Source of the DNA: Cryptomeria japonica | Lineage: Eukaryota > Streptophyta > Pinopsida > Cupressales > Cupressaceae | DNA: 64,000 bases | Assembly: GCF_030272615.1 (NCBI RefSeq) | Contig: NC_081413.1 | Coordinates: 609,905,209 to 609,969,208 of the forward strand | Reading direction: 5' to 3' | Shown here: positions 44,786 through 55,508 of the stretch, in pieces | How the letters are laid out: each line of letters begins with the position of its first letter | Numbering within the stretch: the stretch's first letter is position 1 | Program-made: the position numbers and the translations under genes | The notes under the pieces: generated by a model | Databases searched by the model: none | What the model was told of the DNA's origin: nothing | The model's input: only the letters and a program-made list of their open reading frames with translations

Positions 44786-45946
44786 ATCCTTTCTGATTAT
44801 TCATAGTTAGATCTGAAAATTGGATTCCTTGATTACATTTCCATGTTTGATCTTTGGCAAAATTTTAGAGGTTAATTGCATAAAAACCCTAAATTTTCTT
44901 TTTAAGTAATTAAACTTGTGAAATGTTTAATTGTTAATGCTTGTTTCAGATCTGCCCTTCTATTACAAATTATCAATTCATATTTGTGCTTTGATTTTGA
45001 AAATTAAGTGGTTAAGTGTCAAAACCCTAATTTTTGAAACCCTCTTGATTCAACCTTTGTCCGACAATTTCACTGATCAAAACACCTCCAAATCGGCTGT
45101 AACTTTGGATTCCGCAATAAAATCACAATATCTTTCATCCCTGAAAATTTGGAAAAAAGTTGCGAGGACCGTGTGCACTCCAAGCGCCATCGTCCCCGAC
45201 ATTTTTTCCGAAATTTCGGGAGCAAGATCTTACTGTATTTTCCTGCTAAAATCCAGAATTTTGGCTGATTATATCAATTTTAACACCTTCAAAATTATAG
45301 TCAAAGTTGGTCTAGTGATTGCTTGGATTGAGGCTTCTAATCATTCAAAAATTGTTGAAATTGAAATTTGTGTCAAAATTGTGTTTCTTACAGTCCTAAA
45401 TCTGAAAAGTGTGTTAGCATTCATTCGAAATTTCAGTGATTTATTCAATTTTTTGCAATTTGTGACTTTTGAAATTAAGTGCTTAATTACAACAACTTTG
45501 ATTTCCGCTTTCAAAATTGAATTTTGCGTGAAATTGAGTCAACTTTCAAATTTCAAAACTTACATTGCTTTTGGTATTCCCTCTAAAATCATAAAATTCA
45601 AAATTTCAGTTTCCCTCTCTTTTTCAAAATTCAAATTTTGCATTTTTCGACAATCTTGGTAGGGTTCAATTTTGAGATTGCAACTTTAATTTGGCCTATC
45701 TACAGATCGTAAAACCACTCAATTTTTTCAGGTTAGCTATAAAATCATCATAACTTTCATCCCTACAAATTTCGAAAAAAGTTGCGAGGACCGTGTGCAC
45801 CCCGAGCACCACAGTCCCGGACATTTTTTCCGAAATTTCGGGAGATTGTCCTGATTGTATTTAACAGCTTAAATCTAGAAGATTGCCTGGTTTTACTGAA
45901 ATTTGCTACCTCTAAAAATTAAAAATCTTCTCTCTCTCTTTAGTGC
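44786..45946 (+). other. GYP-F leader with duplicated module
   Basis: About 1.2 kb before gag. A module of about 110 bases occurs twice (about 45113-45222 and 45735-45844). Each copy contains the GAGGACCGTGTGCAC motif shared with the LTR and the 12-bp palindrome CCGAAATTTCGG (45208-45219, 45830-45841). A 243-codon open frame (44931-45662) crosses the first copy. It is Ile/Phe/Lys-rich with no recognisable domain and is more likely chance. Confidence 0.7.
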
Positions 45947-48900
45947 ATGAGTTTTACAACAATAAGTCCTACTTACACTATTCCTGTTAGACGAAGCCTT
46001 AGAATTAAGTCCTTCCAAGGTTTAATTACTGAGGAGATGGAACCTAATTTGAATGGTCTTTTTAAAAAGGACATGGGTAATTCCTCTAATCCTCTTAATG
46101 ATGAAGAAGCTCTCCATGAGGTTTCTGTAGAACAACTTTCAAAATTGGATAACCAATTTGACGATTTTCGACAATGGATGTCTCAAGAATACCCTAATAG
46201 TCAAGCTCTTCCTTTAATTGAGGGTCTAAAACGTATGCTTCAAAGTGATAAGAATGGAATTGATATTTTGCGTGGTATTGCACACATTGTGGATTCAAAT
46301 GTGATGCCTATGAAAAGTTGTGCCGAAACCTTAGGTTATACACAACCTCCTACTCAAGACAATCATTCTATTCCTTTGACGACTCCTATTGCTAGTATAC
46401 CTACTTTTACATCAAACATAATGACTACTTCAACACAAGACATTCCTCCTATGATCACCAGTCATGGGGGCAATCCTTCTTCTTCAATTAACCCTCTTCC
46501 TTCATTCAATCCAACTTCTTCATTCATTCCTTCAATGAGTGTTCCTATTATATCACCACAAATGAACATGACGCAAGGGGGCAACTCGTTTAATCATTCC
46601 ATTCCTCCTTGTAGTGTTCCTCCTGTCCAATCATCTCCTATGACTAACTATCATAGTTTCCCACCACCTTACTCTCTACCTTCTTTCAATAACATAACAC
46701 CTCCATGACAATCTAACACGTCTAATATGAACTCTTCGACTGAAGCGACCATTAACAATCTTGCACAAATTGTCTCTTCTTTACAGCAACAAATTGCCTC
46801 TATGAATCAATCTAAGTTTAGTGTGCCCACATTTGATGTTGCGAGTCCACTTTCTCTTGACATTGTTCGAGCTATTCCCCCTAAACATGTTGAAATTCCG
46901 CATTTGGAGCTTTATAATGGTAAGGGTGATCCTCTAACACATGTTAAGACCTTTCAAACAATATTTATTGATTTTGCTTATGACCAAAGGTTGCTTGCAA
47001 AATTGTTTACTAGAACATTAAGAGACAAAGCCCTCCAATGGTATTGCTCGTTGCCTTCCTATTCTATTACTTCTTTCGAACAACTTGCAAATGCTTTCAT
47101 TCAACAATTTCAAAACAATATAAGTCCTAAAGTTACTTTGATTGATTTAATGCATTGTAAACAAGGTGTTAAAGAAAAAGTGACTGATTTCATTGGTAGA
47201 TATAAGCATTTGTATGCTCAAATTTCTTTTCCAGTGCCTGACAATGATATTCAAAGAATCTTTATTTCTAATTTACAAAAAGACATTAGAGAAAAACTCC
47301 TATTTTCTGAGTTTACTTCTTTCCAACAGTTGTGCGCAACTCTTCACAATTATCAACTGACTGTGAGTCAAATGGAACAATCACATCCTATGACTCTGAG
47401 TGATAAGGGTGATAGTAGTCAACAACCATTTGGGAAGTTTAAACTGAACAGAGAGTCCATTAAATTCAATAAAAACATCATCAACAACAATGTGAATGCA
47501 GCATCAGGTGTGTCTCCTATTTCTAAGTTTTTCAAGAAAGAAAGAAAGTTTACTCCTTTGAATGAATCATTGCATAGTATTATGAATAAGTTATTGGAAC
47601 AAAATGTGCTTACTCTTCCTCCTATAAGGCAAATTGATCCTGCAAAGATTAATTCACCCTATTTTGATAACAAATCTTTTTGTCAATTTCATCGTCAACC
47701 TGGGCATGATACTGAAAAATGTTTTGCTTTAAAGGGGAAAATTCAAGATTTGATTGATAATAATACTATCTCTGTTTCTGGTGTGAATGATAAAGGCAAT
47801 ACATCTGTAGCTCCTCCTAACCAAAATCTTCATATTTTCACTGATCCATTACCTTCTCATACCTCTAATGCGATTGATACTACTGATTCCTCTATCTCAC
47901 CTGATGATCTTGTGTCCATGACTCCGAATGTGATTAACTTTGTAGAGCAGCAGAAAATCCCTAAAGAACCTTCCATCACATTTGATTCTAGTGAAACTAT
48001 CAGGGCACCTGATGGTCCTTTATATATAGTAGCAAAAGTCAAGAATACACCTTGCCGTGGAGTGCTTATTGATCCTTCTTGTATGGTTAATGTCATTACT
48101 GAAGAACTTCTTTTTACTTTGCAATTGAATCAAGTGATCTATGACAAAACAGATGTGGTTGTGAAACTATTTGATGCATTTTCTTCTCCTGCAATTGGTT
48201 CTATTACATTACCTATTGAGGTCCGTAACAAATCCCTTGATGTGAACTTTGCTATTATTCCATCTTCCGAACAATTTCGTGTGAAGCTTGGCTATCCTTG
48301 GCTATCTTCCATGAAAGCTATTGCTTCTCCTATTCACAAGTGTTTGAAATTTCCCCATAATGGTGAAGTTGTTACTATCAATCATAGTCTCTTTAAACCA
48401 GTTGAAAAAACTTCTAGCGTTCCTCTTGATTACTTTTGGCCTAAACAATTCCAATCTCTTCCTCCATGAAGTGATCACCTTTTCAAATCTTATCAAAAGT
48501 GGAAAAAAGACATGATCCTATCTCTAAGTGAACCTAGAACACCCAAACTTGACATTCCTATCATTCTTGAGAAGGAAGTTCTTCCTTTGAAAGATAAAAC
48601 TAATGTCTTTCCTCAAGAAGATTCCCAACCCATCCCTATGGATGTGACTATGCCTATGATTAATAAACTTCCTAAAAGTAGACCTATCCCTCCTCATCAT
48701 GATGGACTTGGTCTCCTTCCAAAACCAAATATTCTTCCTTTATATGGAGCAGTTCCTCCTCCTTCCTCTTATGGAGAGAAGAGACCTTCCTCTTCTCCTA
48801 TTGTTCAGCCTAAGAGACCACAACCTAAACACCCAAGTGATAAGGATGAGAACATTCCTCCTCCTCAATCTTCTCAACTTCCTACTAAGACTAGATGAAA

Positions 48901-49378
48901 TCGTTCTGCACATGAACGCCGGCGAAAGCGTCGTCTTAGAGATCAAACTTTGCAATCCCCAAAAACACCTTCAACAAGCATTATTCCATTTTCTCCTCAG
49001 CTAACGATTGAGCCGAAATCTCCTAAACATAAGATGCATGATGGTCTTGATCCTGTGCGAGGTAAAGATCCTATTTTTATAAATCTTGATGATGATATAG
49101 ATGAAAATGTTATTCATGATGAAAATGCTACTTCTCCTGTTCATTTTGATAGTGAATATGAACTTGTTGATATTGATAACCATTTATCTAACGAATTTTC
49201 TAAAGCACTTATCCTAGCTCCTAGACAAGAACACCGTGGCTTGGGATATGAACATAGCCCTTGTTTGGATCTTGTGATAGCTCCATCTGCTGTGTTGGAT
49301 GTTCCTCCTCTAGCGTGTTCCCTGCCTTCCCGAAACATTGATCAGCAAGATCGGGGGGTAGATGACGTGCTAGACTAG
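45947..49378 (+). pseudogene. GYP-F gag-protease frame with three in-frame TGA codons
   Basis: The ATG at 45947 (MSFTTISPTYTIPVRRSLRI) starts one reading frame of 1,144 codons interrupted only by TGA at 46706, 48467 and 48896. Order: Pro/Ser/Asn-rich N-terminus; gag core at 46850-47400 (EIPHLELYNGKGDPLTHVKT, LRDKALQWYCSLPSYSI, FEQLANAFIQQF, VTDFIGRYKHLYAQI); a knuckle-like FCQFHRQPGHDTEKCFALK at about 47680; and a protease-like domain at about 48020-48390 (CRGVLIDPSCMVNVITEELL, LGYPWLSSMKAIASPIHKC). Last is a Pro-rich and acidic tail with RRRKRRLRD after the third TGA. In the protease loop D-P-S stands where D-G/N-G or D-S/T-G is usual, so activity is doubtful. Confidence 0.85.
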
Positions 49379-50108
49379 TTTCATTAGCATAGCAGATTCT
49401 CTCCTCCTCTCTTTCGTTACTTCTTCTATGTGTTATTCTCATTCTTCTATTTGTTGTCCTTAGTGTTGTCTACTTGAGGATGATGCAAAGCATTGAGATC
49501 TCTCGATCTCTCTCATGTTGACTCAAAAGACACATGTGTTCCCTTCTTCTAGGTGACCTTCCTTGATTGGGGAATGAAGAACAATTATGCATACATACAT
49601 ATGATATACATGAATTATCATACAGCATACTGACCCCGAGGAAAGCGAAGTCACCTCGTGCTTTGTGTTTTGTGTCTATTATCCTTGGGCTTATCTCACA
49701 CTTGGGGGCTAAATCCTTGTGATAACGCGCTCCTTTCCCTTTTTCATTTTCTTATATGTATCACTACCTTAAAGCAATCACCCCCGGTGAGGTGTGTACG
49801 ATCGCTTTAACGTAGGGGGGCATACATCCCGTTCATATCTTTTCAAGATACTTGAAAATTTCTTGACAAATTTAGCTTTACCTTGAAAATTTTTGATATC
49901 TTTCTTGCATGACTCATAGTGAGGGAACCTTGCTACTGACAGTCATGGTTCTCCCTCTTGATCTTCCCTTTTACCTTGTCAATTGAAGTCGTAAGATCCT
50001 TAGTCCACTGGGGGCTTGGTGTATCTTGCCTCCTTGACGTGGTGAAAGTTTTTCAATGTTGTTTCCTTGTACTTTACCAGAAGTATGAGCGTACGCTTAT
50101 ACTCCCGC
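49379..50108 (+). other. GYP-F 3' non-coding region
   Basis: 730 bases without a coding frame. Contains two GGGGGCTAAA-type purine tracts (about 49700 and 50113) and a CCCCGGTGAGG patch near 49780. Confidence 0.55.
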
Positions 50109-50124
50109 TAAAGTGGGGGCTAAA
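50109..50124 (+). promoter_or_regulatory. GYP-F polypurine tract
   Basis: TAAAGTGGGGGCTAAA directly before the 3' LTR. Confidence 0.7.
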
Positions 50125-51362
50125 TGTAGCATCCTAAAATTGCGACACTTGCAATTTCGACCGCATTTGGGTCTTCACGATGGCGGTGCAACATTAAACC
50201 TGAATGGAGACCCCGAAACTTGCTCATGACACCAAAAACTGCATTTTTCCAGCACCCTGGCTTGATCCTCCTTGCACCCTGCTATCCCGGGAGGTGGGAC
50301 CAGAGCGCCCAGCGCCCTGGTCCCCCAGGACCATGGCGCCCAGCGCCCTGGTCCCTGGCCCTATTTTGGGCCCGGTCTCCTATGGGACTTCGGGCCTTTT
50401 TGGTTGCAAATTGGAAAATAACATTTCCTGGTCAGCCTAAGGTCGGGAAAATCAGTCTTTTAACCCTAATTGGCAAGTATATAAACTACTTTTCCTCTCT
50501 CATTTGAGGGAGAGGAGGAAAAAAGGGTGAAAACGATATTCAAACATTCAAGCATTCAAGCATTCAAGCATTCCTTCAAGCAATTGATCATTCTAAGTCT
50601 CCATTCAAGGCTAAGTGTTGCATTCAAGACAAGGATTCAACCATTGAAGAGGAGATCACTTACAACACATTACATGCTACAACATACAACATACAACAAA
50701 CAACAACATCTATACCTTTGCATATAAGGATACAAACATCCTTACAACAAGGTATTAGTACTTGTTTTACATTACATTTACAGCATTTCTCATTTCTTGG
50801 TTAATTCCAAAACCGGGGTTTGACCTAAGGGAAAACCCCTAATCCCTAACCCCCCAATCGTCTTCGCTTTTCTGTGTGTAGGTTGCAGGTACGTGGCTGA
50901 AATTGAAGATCTGGAATCCTTGTGCAGAGACGAACAAATCCCCCTTCATTTTGCGGATTTTTCGGAGGACCGTGTGCACGCCGGGCACCATCGTCCTGTC
51001 AACTTTTGCTCAAATTTGCAGGACAGCGCCGTCTCGACATTTTACTGCTAATTCCAGGTCCGCAGCTTCATCCTATATCCCTAACTCAGTTTATAAGCGA
51101 ATCTTTCTCACTTTCTATGCATTCCTAGTTCAATCTTTCCATCTACATTCTTTACAAAAGAGGGTATCCTTGCTATCACAACCCTTGAAACTCATATAGA
51201 ATCCAATCTTGCATTGTGTGGGATTGGATCTTGTGGGTTTCAACCCTCTTTTTAATGTAAAGTCCCTCCTAAGTGAAAACCATCAACCCTAGTGACTCTC
51301 CCTTCTCCCTCCTCGGAGTTGGGGAGGGGAGAACGACTAGGGTTCGATTTTTCCGCTTTACA
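50125..51362 (+). repeat. GYP-F 3' LTR
   Basis: Partner of the 5' LTR with the same features: TATATAAA at 50478-50485 and the 33-nt motif at 50964-50996. Confidence 0.93.
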
Positions 51363-51367
51363 AATAG
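51363..51367. repeat. Right target-site duplication of GYP-F (AATAG)
   Basis: AATAG after the terminal CA of the 3' LTR. Confidence 0.93.
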
Positions 51368-51820
51368 TAAGTTTGAAATTCTATTAAAGTCTTTTGAAGC
51401 ACTTCATAGGAAACCTGTCAAGTCGGTGAATATAGGAAGCCTGTCAAGTCAGTAAATGAAGGAAGTTTAGTTACCCAGTTAAAATGGAAAAAGGAGAGTA
51501 AATCGGTTAAATGGAACCGAGTGCATTTAGTGCTTTTGACCTAACCTGCACGAAGCCCGATAAGGTATATTGTGTACTTAAAAGCATTTTTGCGATCATT
51601 TTTACTCACCAAGTTTTTGAGAGAGTAAAGCAAAGGGAATCTAAGGCGATCAAACCTCCTACAAAGCAAAATTCAAGGTATTTACATCAATCTCAACGCA
51701 TTGTTAAGCTGGTTTACCGATCTTATCAAGTTGCTATTATCTGCTAAGTGTAAAGCATCTGTCATTTGAAAATCCTCAAACCCTAAGGATCTTTTGTTAG
51801 TTTTTATCTAAAATCTACAA
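51368..51820 (+). other. SIR-E spacer between ORF1 and ORF2 (right part)
   Basis: With 43422-43524 this forms a spacer of about 556 bases, lacking pol motifs. A 78-codon frame (51511-51747) has no recognisable content. Confidence 0.55.
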
Positions 51821-54800
51821 ATGGCACCTAAGATCCAAGATCCCATCATTGCCAAGATTGTTGAAAAGCCCTCACTAAAATACTCATTAACTCCCAAAGT
51901 TGCATCTGAACCGGATGACAAAACCGCATTTTCACTCATCCCAGATAGAGTGTTGTTAGTCGAGGATGTGAGATTCTTCACCAAATATCATGTTGAAGAA
52001 CTCGGTCATGTTGAAATCAAAGACACCTATGATGAGTTGTGCACCGATGGTAAAGTGAATAGAAAGTATGAGCACATTAAGATCAAGGGATTAACTAAAG
52101 CCCTAACCTATCCTCGTGTGTTCAAACCCCAGTGGGTCAAGTTTGTTCTGAGCAGAGTTCACGATGATTTCATGTGGCTAGAAGAGCAACCATTTAAGAT
52201 TACCAAGGAAATCATTCATCTGATTACCAGTTACCCTATTTATGATCATGCCCGAGCTCAAAAGATGATATCACAAAAGGAATTGATCAGTTTAACCAGA
52301 GTGGAATCAGATTGCAGACGATTGAAATTGAACAATGTCACAGATGAAGAATTAAAATTTGCCATTACAGTAATAGGTTATTGTTTCTTCCAATCAGCAA
52401 GGGAAAATAGTGTACCCTGTGCAACAGTAGACCTAGCATACAAAATTGTGAAGAAAGGCATGAAAATTGATCTATGTGAGGTATTGCTGAAGAACCTGTT
52501 TTAGAATCTGAACACCATCAGGAAGTCGAAGAAGAACAACTCGGCTAATACACTAAAGTTTGGATCATTACTTGTATGCATGTTTTTCTATTTTGAAAAA
52601 TTCTTTCCATCAGTCGGTAAAGTTGTTTGGGAACCACACCGACCAATCACCCATCAAATCAATGACTTCATTAAGAAGTTAGGTGATAATTTTAATGATA
52701 TTATGGATGATTACTTCAGTAAATTTCTAGAGAAAATGCATAACAGGTACCGGATTCCACCTCAACTAGTGGAGAAATACAAAGATGCCATATGTTTTGA
52801 AGTAGACACTGATTACTATTATGTGAATGTTGTGGAACCAAGAACTCAATCTTTGTCACCTATGGGATACGAGATTGATTTTGACATCACACAATAGCAA
52901 ATTGATGCATTTCTCATGTTGCCAAGGCATACTACTGAGCTGAGGTATGGAACCTATGAAGAAGTGAAGGAAAAAGTAAAAATGAGCATTGTAGTACCCA
53001 AAGCTACAAGAAAGGCAGCAAAGATGATAATAGCATTATCAAAGAAATTCAGAGAAGAATCTTCCTCCACACCTATCAAAGGCACTTTAGCCATTACTAA
53101 AGAGGAATCTGAAGCCCAAGAGGTAGCTATAACACTAAGCACCGAATTGCCTAAGGGAAAAGTGTTGAAAAGAAAGAAACGGGACACATCAAAGGCCTCA
53201 CCGACTCCTCCAGCAAAGCGACCTAACACTAGAGCATCTGCAGCTTCACCGAGTAAGAAAACAAAGAGTTTTATCGTTCCCAAGGTAACAAAGACCTACA
53301 AGAAATCTACTCGGAGACTCATTTTGGCAAAAGAGTCTAGTGACACCGAATCTGAGGATGCAAGCAAATTTCAGATTGTCAAGAGCAAGAAGGTAAATGT
53401 ACATAGTGTTGAAAATTTCTATGCTAATCTAAAAGAATATGGTGGATTTGGATCATTCAGATATGTTAAGTATGAAACCAGAAATAATGATGAAAAGAGA
53501 CAAATTGAAGAAGTTGTCATCTGCACACTTCTAAAATTCCGGTTGGCTCCATTGGAACTATCTAAGTCACTTTCAAATGAACTTTATTTGCATATTGATA
53601 ATAGGTGGAAGTATGCAATGGACTCGGAGAAACATAACAAAGAAAGAAGTCTGGTACATCTCTTTCTTGATATGTCAGTACCTGAAATAAAAGAACATCT
53701 GACAACCTACAACTCAAAGTTTCTCGTCAAACAAAGAGCCTTAAAACTGATGAATGGGTTGTATATTGAAGTAGAAAATGAGACAAAAGCAAAGTGGTAG
53801 GAAATCTTTAAAATCAAGGATGCTGGTGAGCAAGCTACAGTTGAAATTATTGATGTCACCGAGCAAGATCCTGATGTTACCGAGCAAGACCTTGCTGACA
53901 CCATTCAAATAGATGAAGATATCATGGATACAGAGGCACCAGAATAGGAAATGATAGAAGGCAATGCATATGCAAAACTTGTATCCAGTGAATCAGTCTT
54001 GGAACAAGTTCAGCCTTATCCACCAGTCAATCAACCTGTCTCAACTGAAACCCCTCAGGATATGGATCAAGGCACCGAAGGTCACAAGTCTACAGCAAAA
54101 GAAGGTACTACTCATGAACAGACATCTCAAGCACCTTCTAGCACTAAAAATGTTGCAACTGAGACACCAAGTACTGAGACACCAAAGGACTCTACAGAGG
54201 CTAAATGAATCAACCAAAGTGTTGACTCTACCGAGCAACCTACCGAGGGTCATCAAGCCTCACAAGCCATTGTCTTAGTTCAATCAGTGAAAGGTAAAGA
54301 AACGAAGATGAAAAAGCATAGTTTTAAAGTTGATTTGTCAAAACCAATAGTGTTGCCCAATATAGATATATCAAAATTAAAGGGGCAAGCACTCATTGAT
54401 TTCGGGGAACTATGCAAAGCAAAGGCCGAACAAGAGAAGCAAATGGCGATTCAAAAGAAAAATAAGGTACTTCAGAAGGTGAAAGCACTCCTAATAGATA
54501 TGTTACCTGAAGCTACAGTATCAACAAATGCAGCCATCCACATTCAACTGGATGAACTCCTAACAAAGATAGAGACATCTGGAGTAGATGCATCAGAATT
54601 TTTGAGCAAGCTAAAAGACAAGGAGCTCACTGCAAAAATGATAGAAGAGGTACATAAAGCTATAGCTATTGGCAAAGTTAAACTTGTCAAATTTATTGGT
54701 GAGTTGACTCCTCAACTCAAGCACATTCAATATTTATTTTAGAAACTCTATACATTTTCTTTATTCATTAAAGACATCAAGAATAAAACAGAAGCAATTG

Positions 54801-55183
54801 AGAAAGAGATCACCGATCTCTCAAATAAGTTGACCATAGAGCCAAATTCAGTTCAGAATTTCTATACAAAGCTACAACAGCTCATGGCTCAACAATTGGA
54901 CCTAAGAAATGAAGAACACAAGATCAAGATGGACATGATGACACTTCAGACATTATTCCTTCCTCATCTTTCATCCGTCCAAGAATAGATCAACCGAGCC
55001 ACATACCTCTCTACTACACAAGAGGGAAGCACTCTAGATGGCTTAATATCATTATTGGCTGATATTCAAGCGCATAATTCTTTAATGGATAGTGTAAAGG
55101 ATGCCCTCTCTGTCACTCTCACCGAAGCATGGACAAAGTACAAATCCATTTTTGACCAGTTGCCACCACTGAATGGTAACTAA
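51821..55183 (+). pseudogene. SIR-E ORF2: accessory protein of about 1,120 codons
   Basis: A single reading frame without any frame change runs from the ATG at 51821 (MAPKIQDPIIAKIVEKP) to TAA at 55181. It is interrupted by seven stops: TAG at 52502, 52895, 53798, 53945, 54740 and 54986, and TGA at 54206. Regions: an N-terminal domain (DRVLLVEDVRFFTKYHVEEL, WVKFVLSRVHDDFMWLEEQ, FKITKEIIHLITSYP) and a middle domain (ITVIGYCFFQSARENSVP, LGDNFNDIMDDYFSKF, VEPRTQSLSPMGYEIDFD). Then come a basic Pro/Ser/Lys-rich stretch resembling a nuclear localisation signal (PTPPAKRPNTRASAASPSKK), a Thr/Glu-rich linker and a helical C-terminus. Homologous to SIR-C ORF2. No enzyme motif or membrane segment is seen; function unknown. 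Confidence 0.78.
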
Positions 55184-55495
55184 ATTTTGATGTTTGTTAA
55201 AAAGGGGGAGTGATATATTATTCAAAGCATCAAAGTATAGTATCAAAGAAAAGGAGTATAGTACACAGGGGGAGTATACCAAGCATAGTGAGCAGAGTAT
55301 CCACGAGCAGTGAAACGAGCAGTGAACATAACAACATGCAAAGTCAGAGTTTTGTATAGTACATCGATAAGGGGAGTATATCTGGATATATTATTGACTA
55401 TTGTATATACTGTTAGTATAATCAAATTTTGCAAGTATATAGATTATTGAGTTATAACTTTGAAAGTAGTTTTTGTCAAACATCTCAACTAATGT

Positions 55496-55508
55496 CAAAA
55501 GGGGATAT
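55496..55508 (+). promoter_or_regulatory. SIR-E polypurine tract
   Basis: AAAAGGGGATA abuts the LTR. Further purine tracts (AAAAAGGGGGAG at about 55199, CAGGGGGAG at about 55266) lie upstream. Confidence 0.75.

Larger units (their letters stand above)
43525..51362 (+). mobile_element. GYP-F: gag-protease-only Ty3/gypsy LTR retrotransposon
   Basis: LTRs of 1239 and 1238 bp (TGTAG...TTTACA), duplications AATAG at 43520-43524 and 51363-51367, a primer-like site after the 5' LTR and a G-rich purine tract before the 3' LTR. The 5.4-kb interior has one long gag-protease frame and no RT, RNase H or integrase, an arrangement like large gag-only non-autonomous elements. I count about 28-30 LTR differences, nearly all transitions, giving roughly 97.5% identity. 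It is the innermost and so youngest layer of the stack. Confidence 0.92.

Noticed and set aside
44931-45662. 243-codon plus-strand open frame in the GYP-F leader
   Set aside because: Ile/Phe/Lys-rich, no recognisable motif, begins at TTG, and overlaps the repeated leader module. More likely chance than a gene.
48699-49004. Alternative-frame plus-strand open frame within GYP-F
   Set aside because: Overlaps the Pro-rich tail of the main gag-protease frame; low complexity explains it.
52954-53283. 109-codon minus-strand hydrophobic open frame
   Set aside because: Antisense of the Lys/Ser-rich part of SIR-E ORF2.
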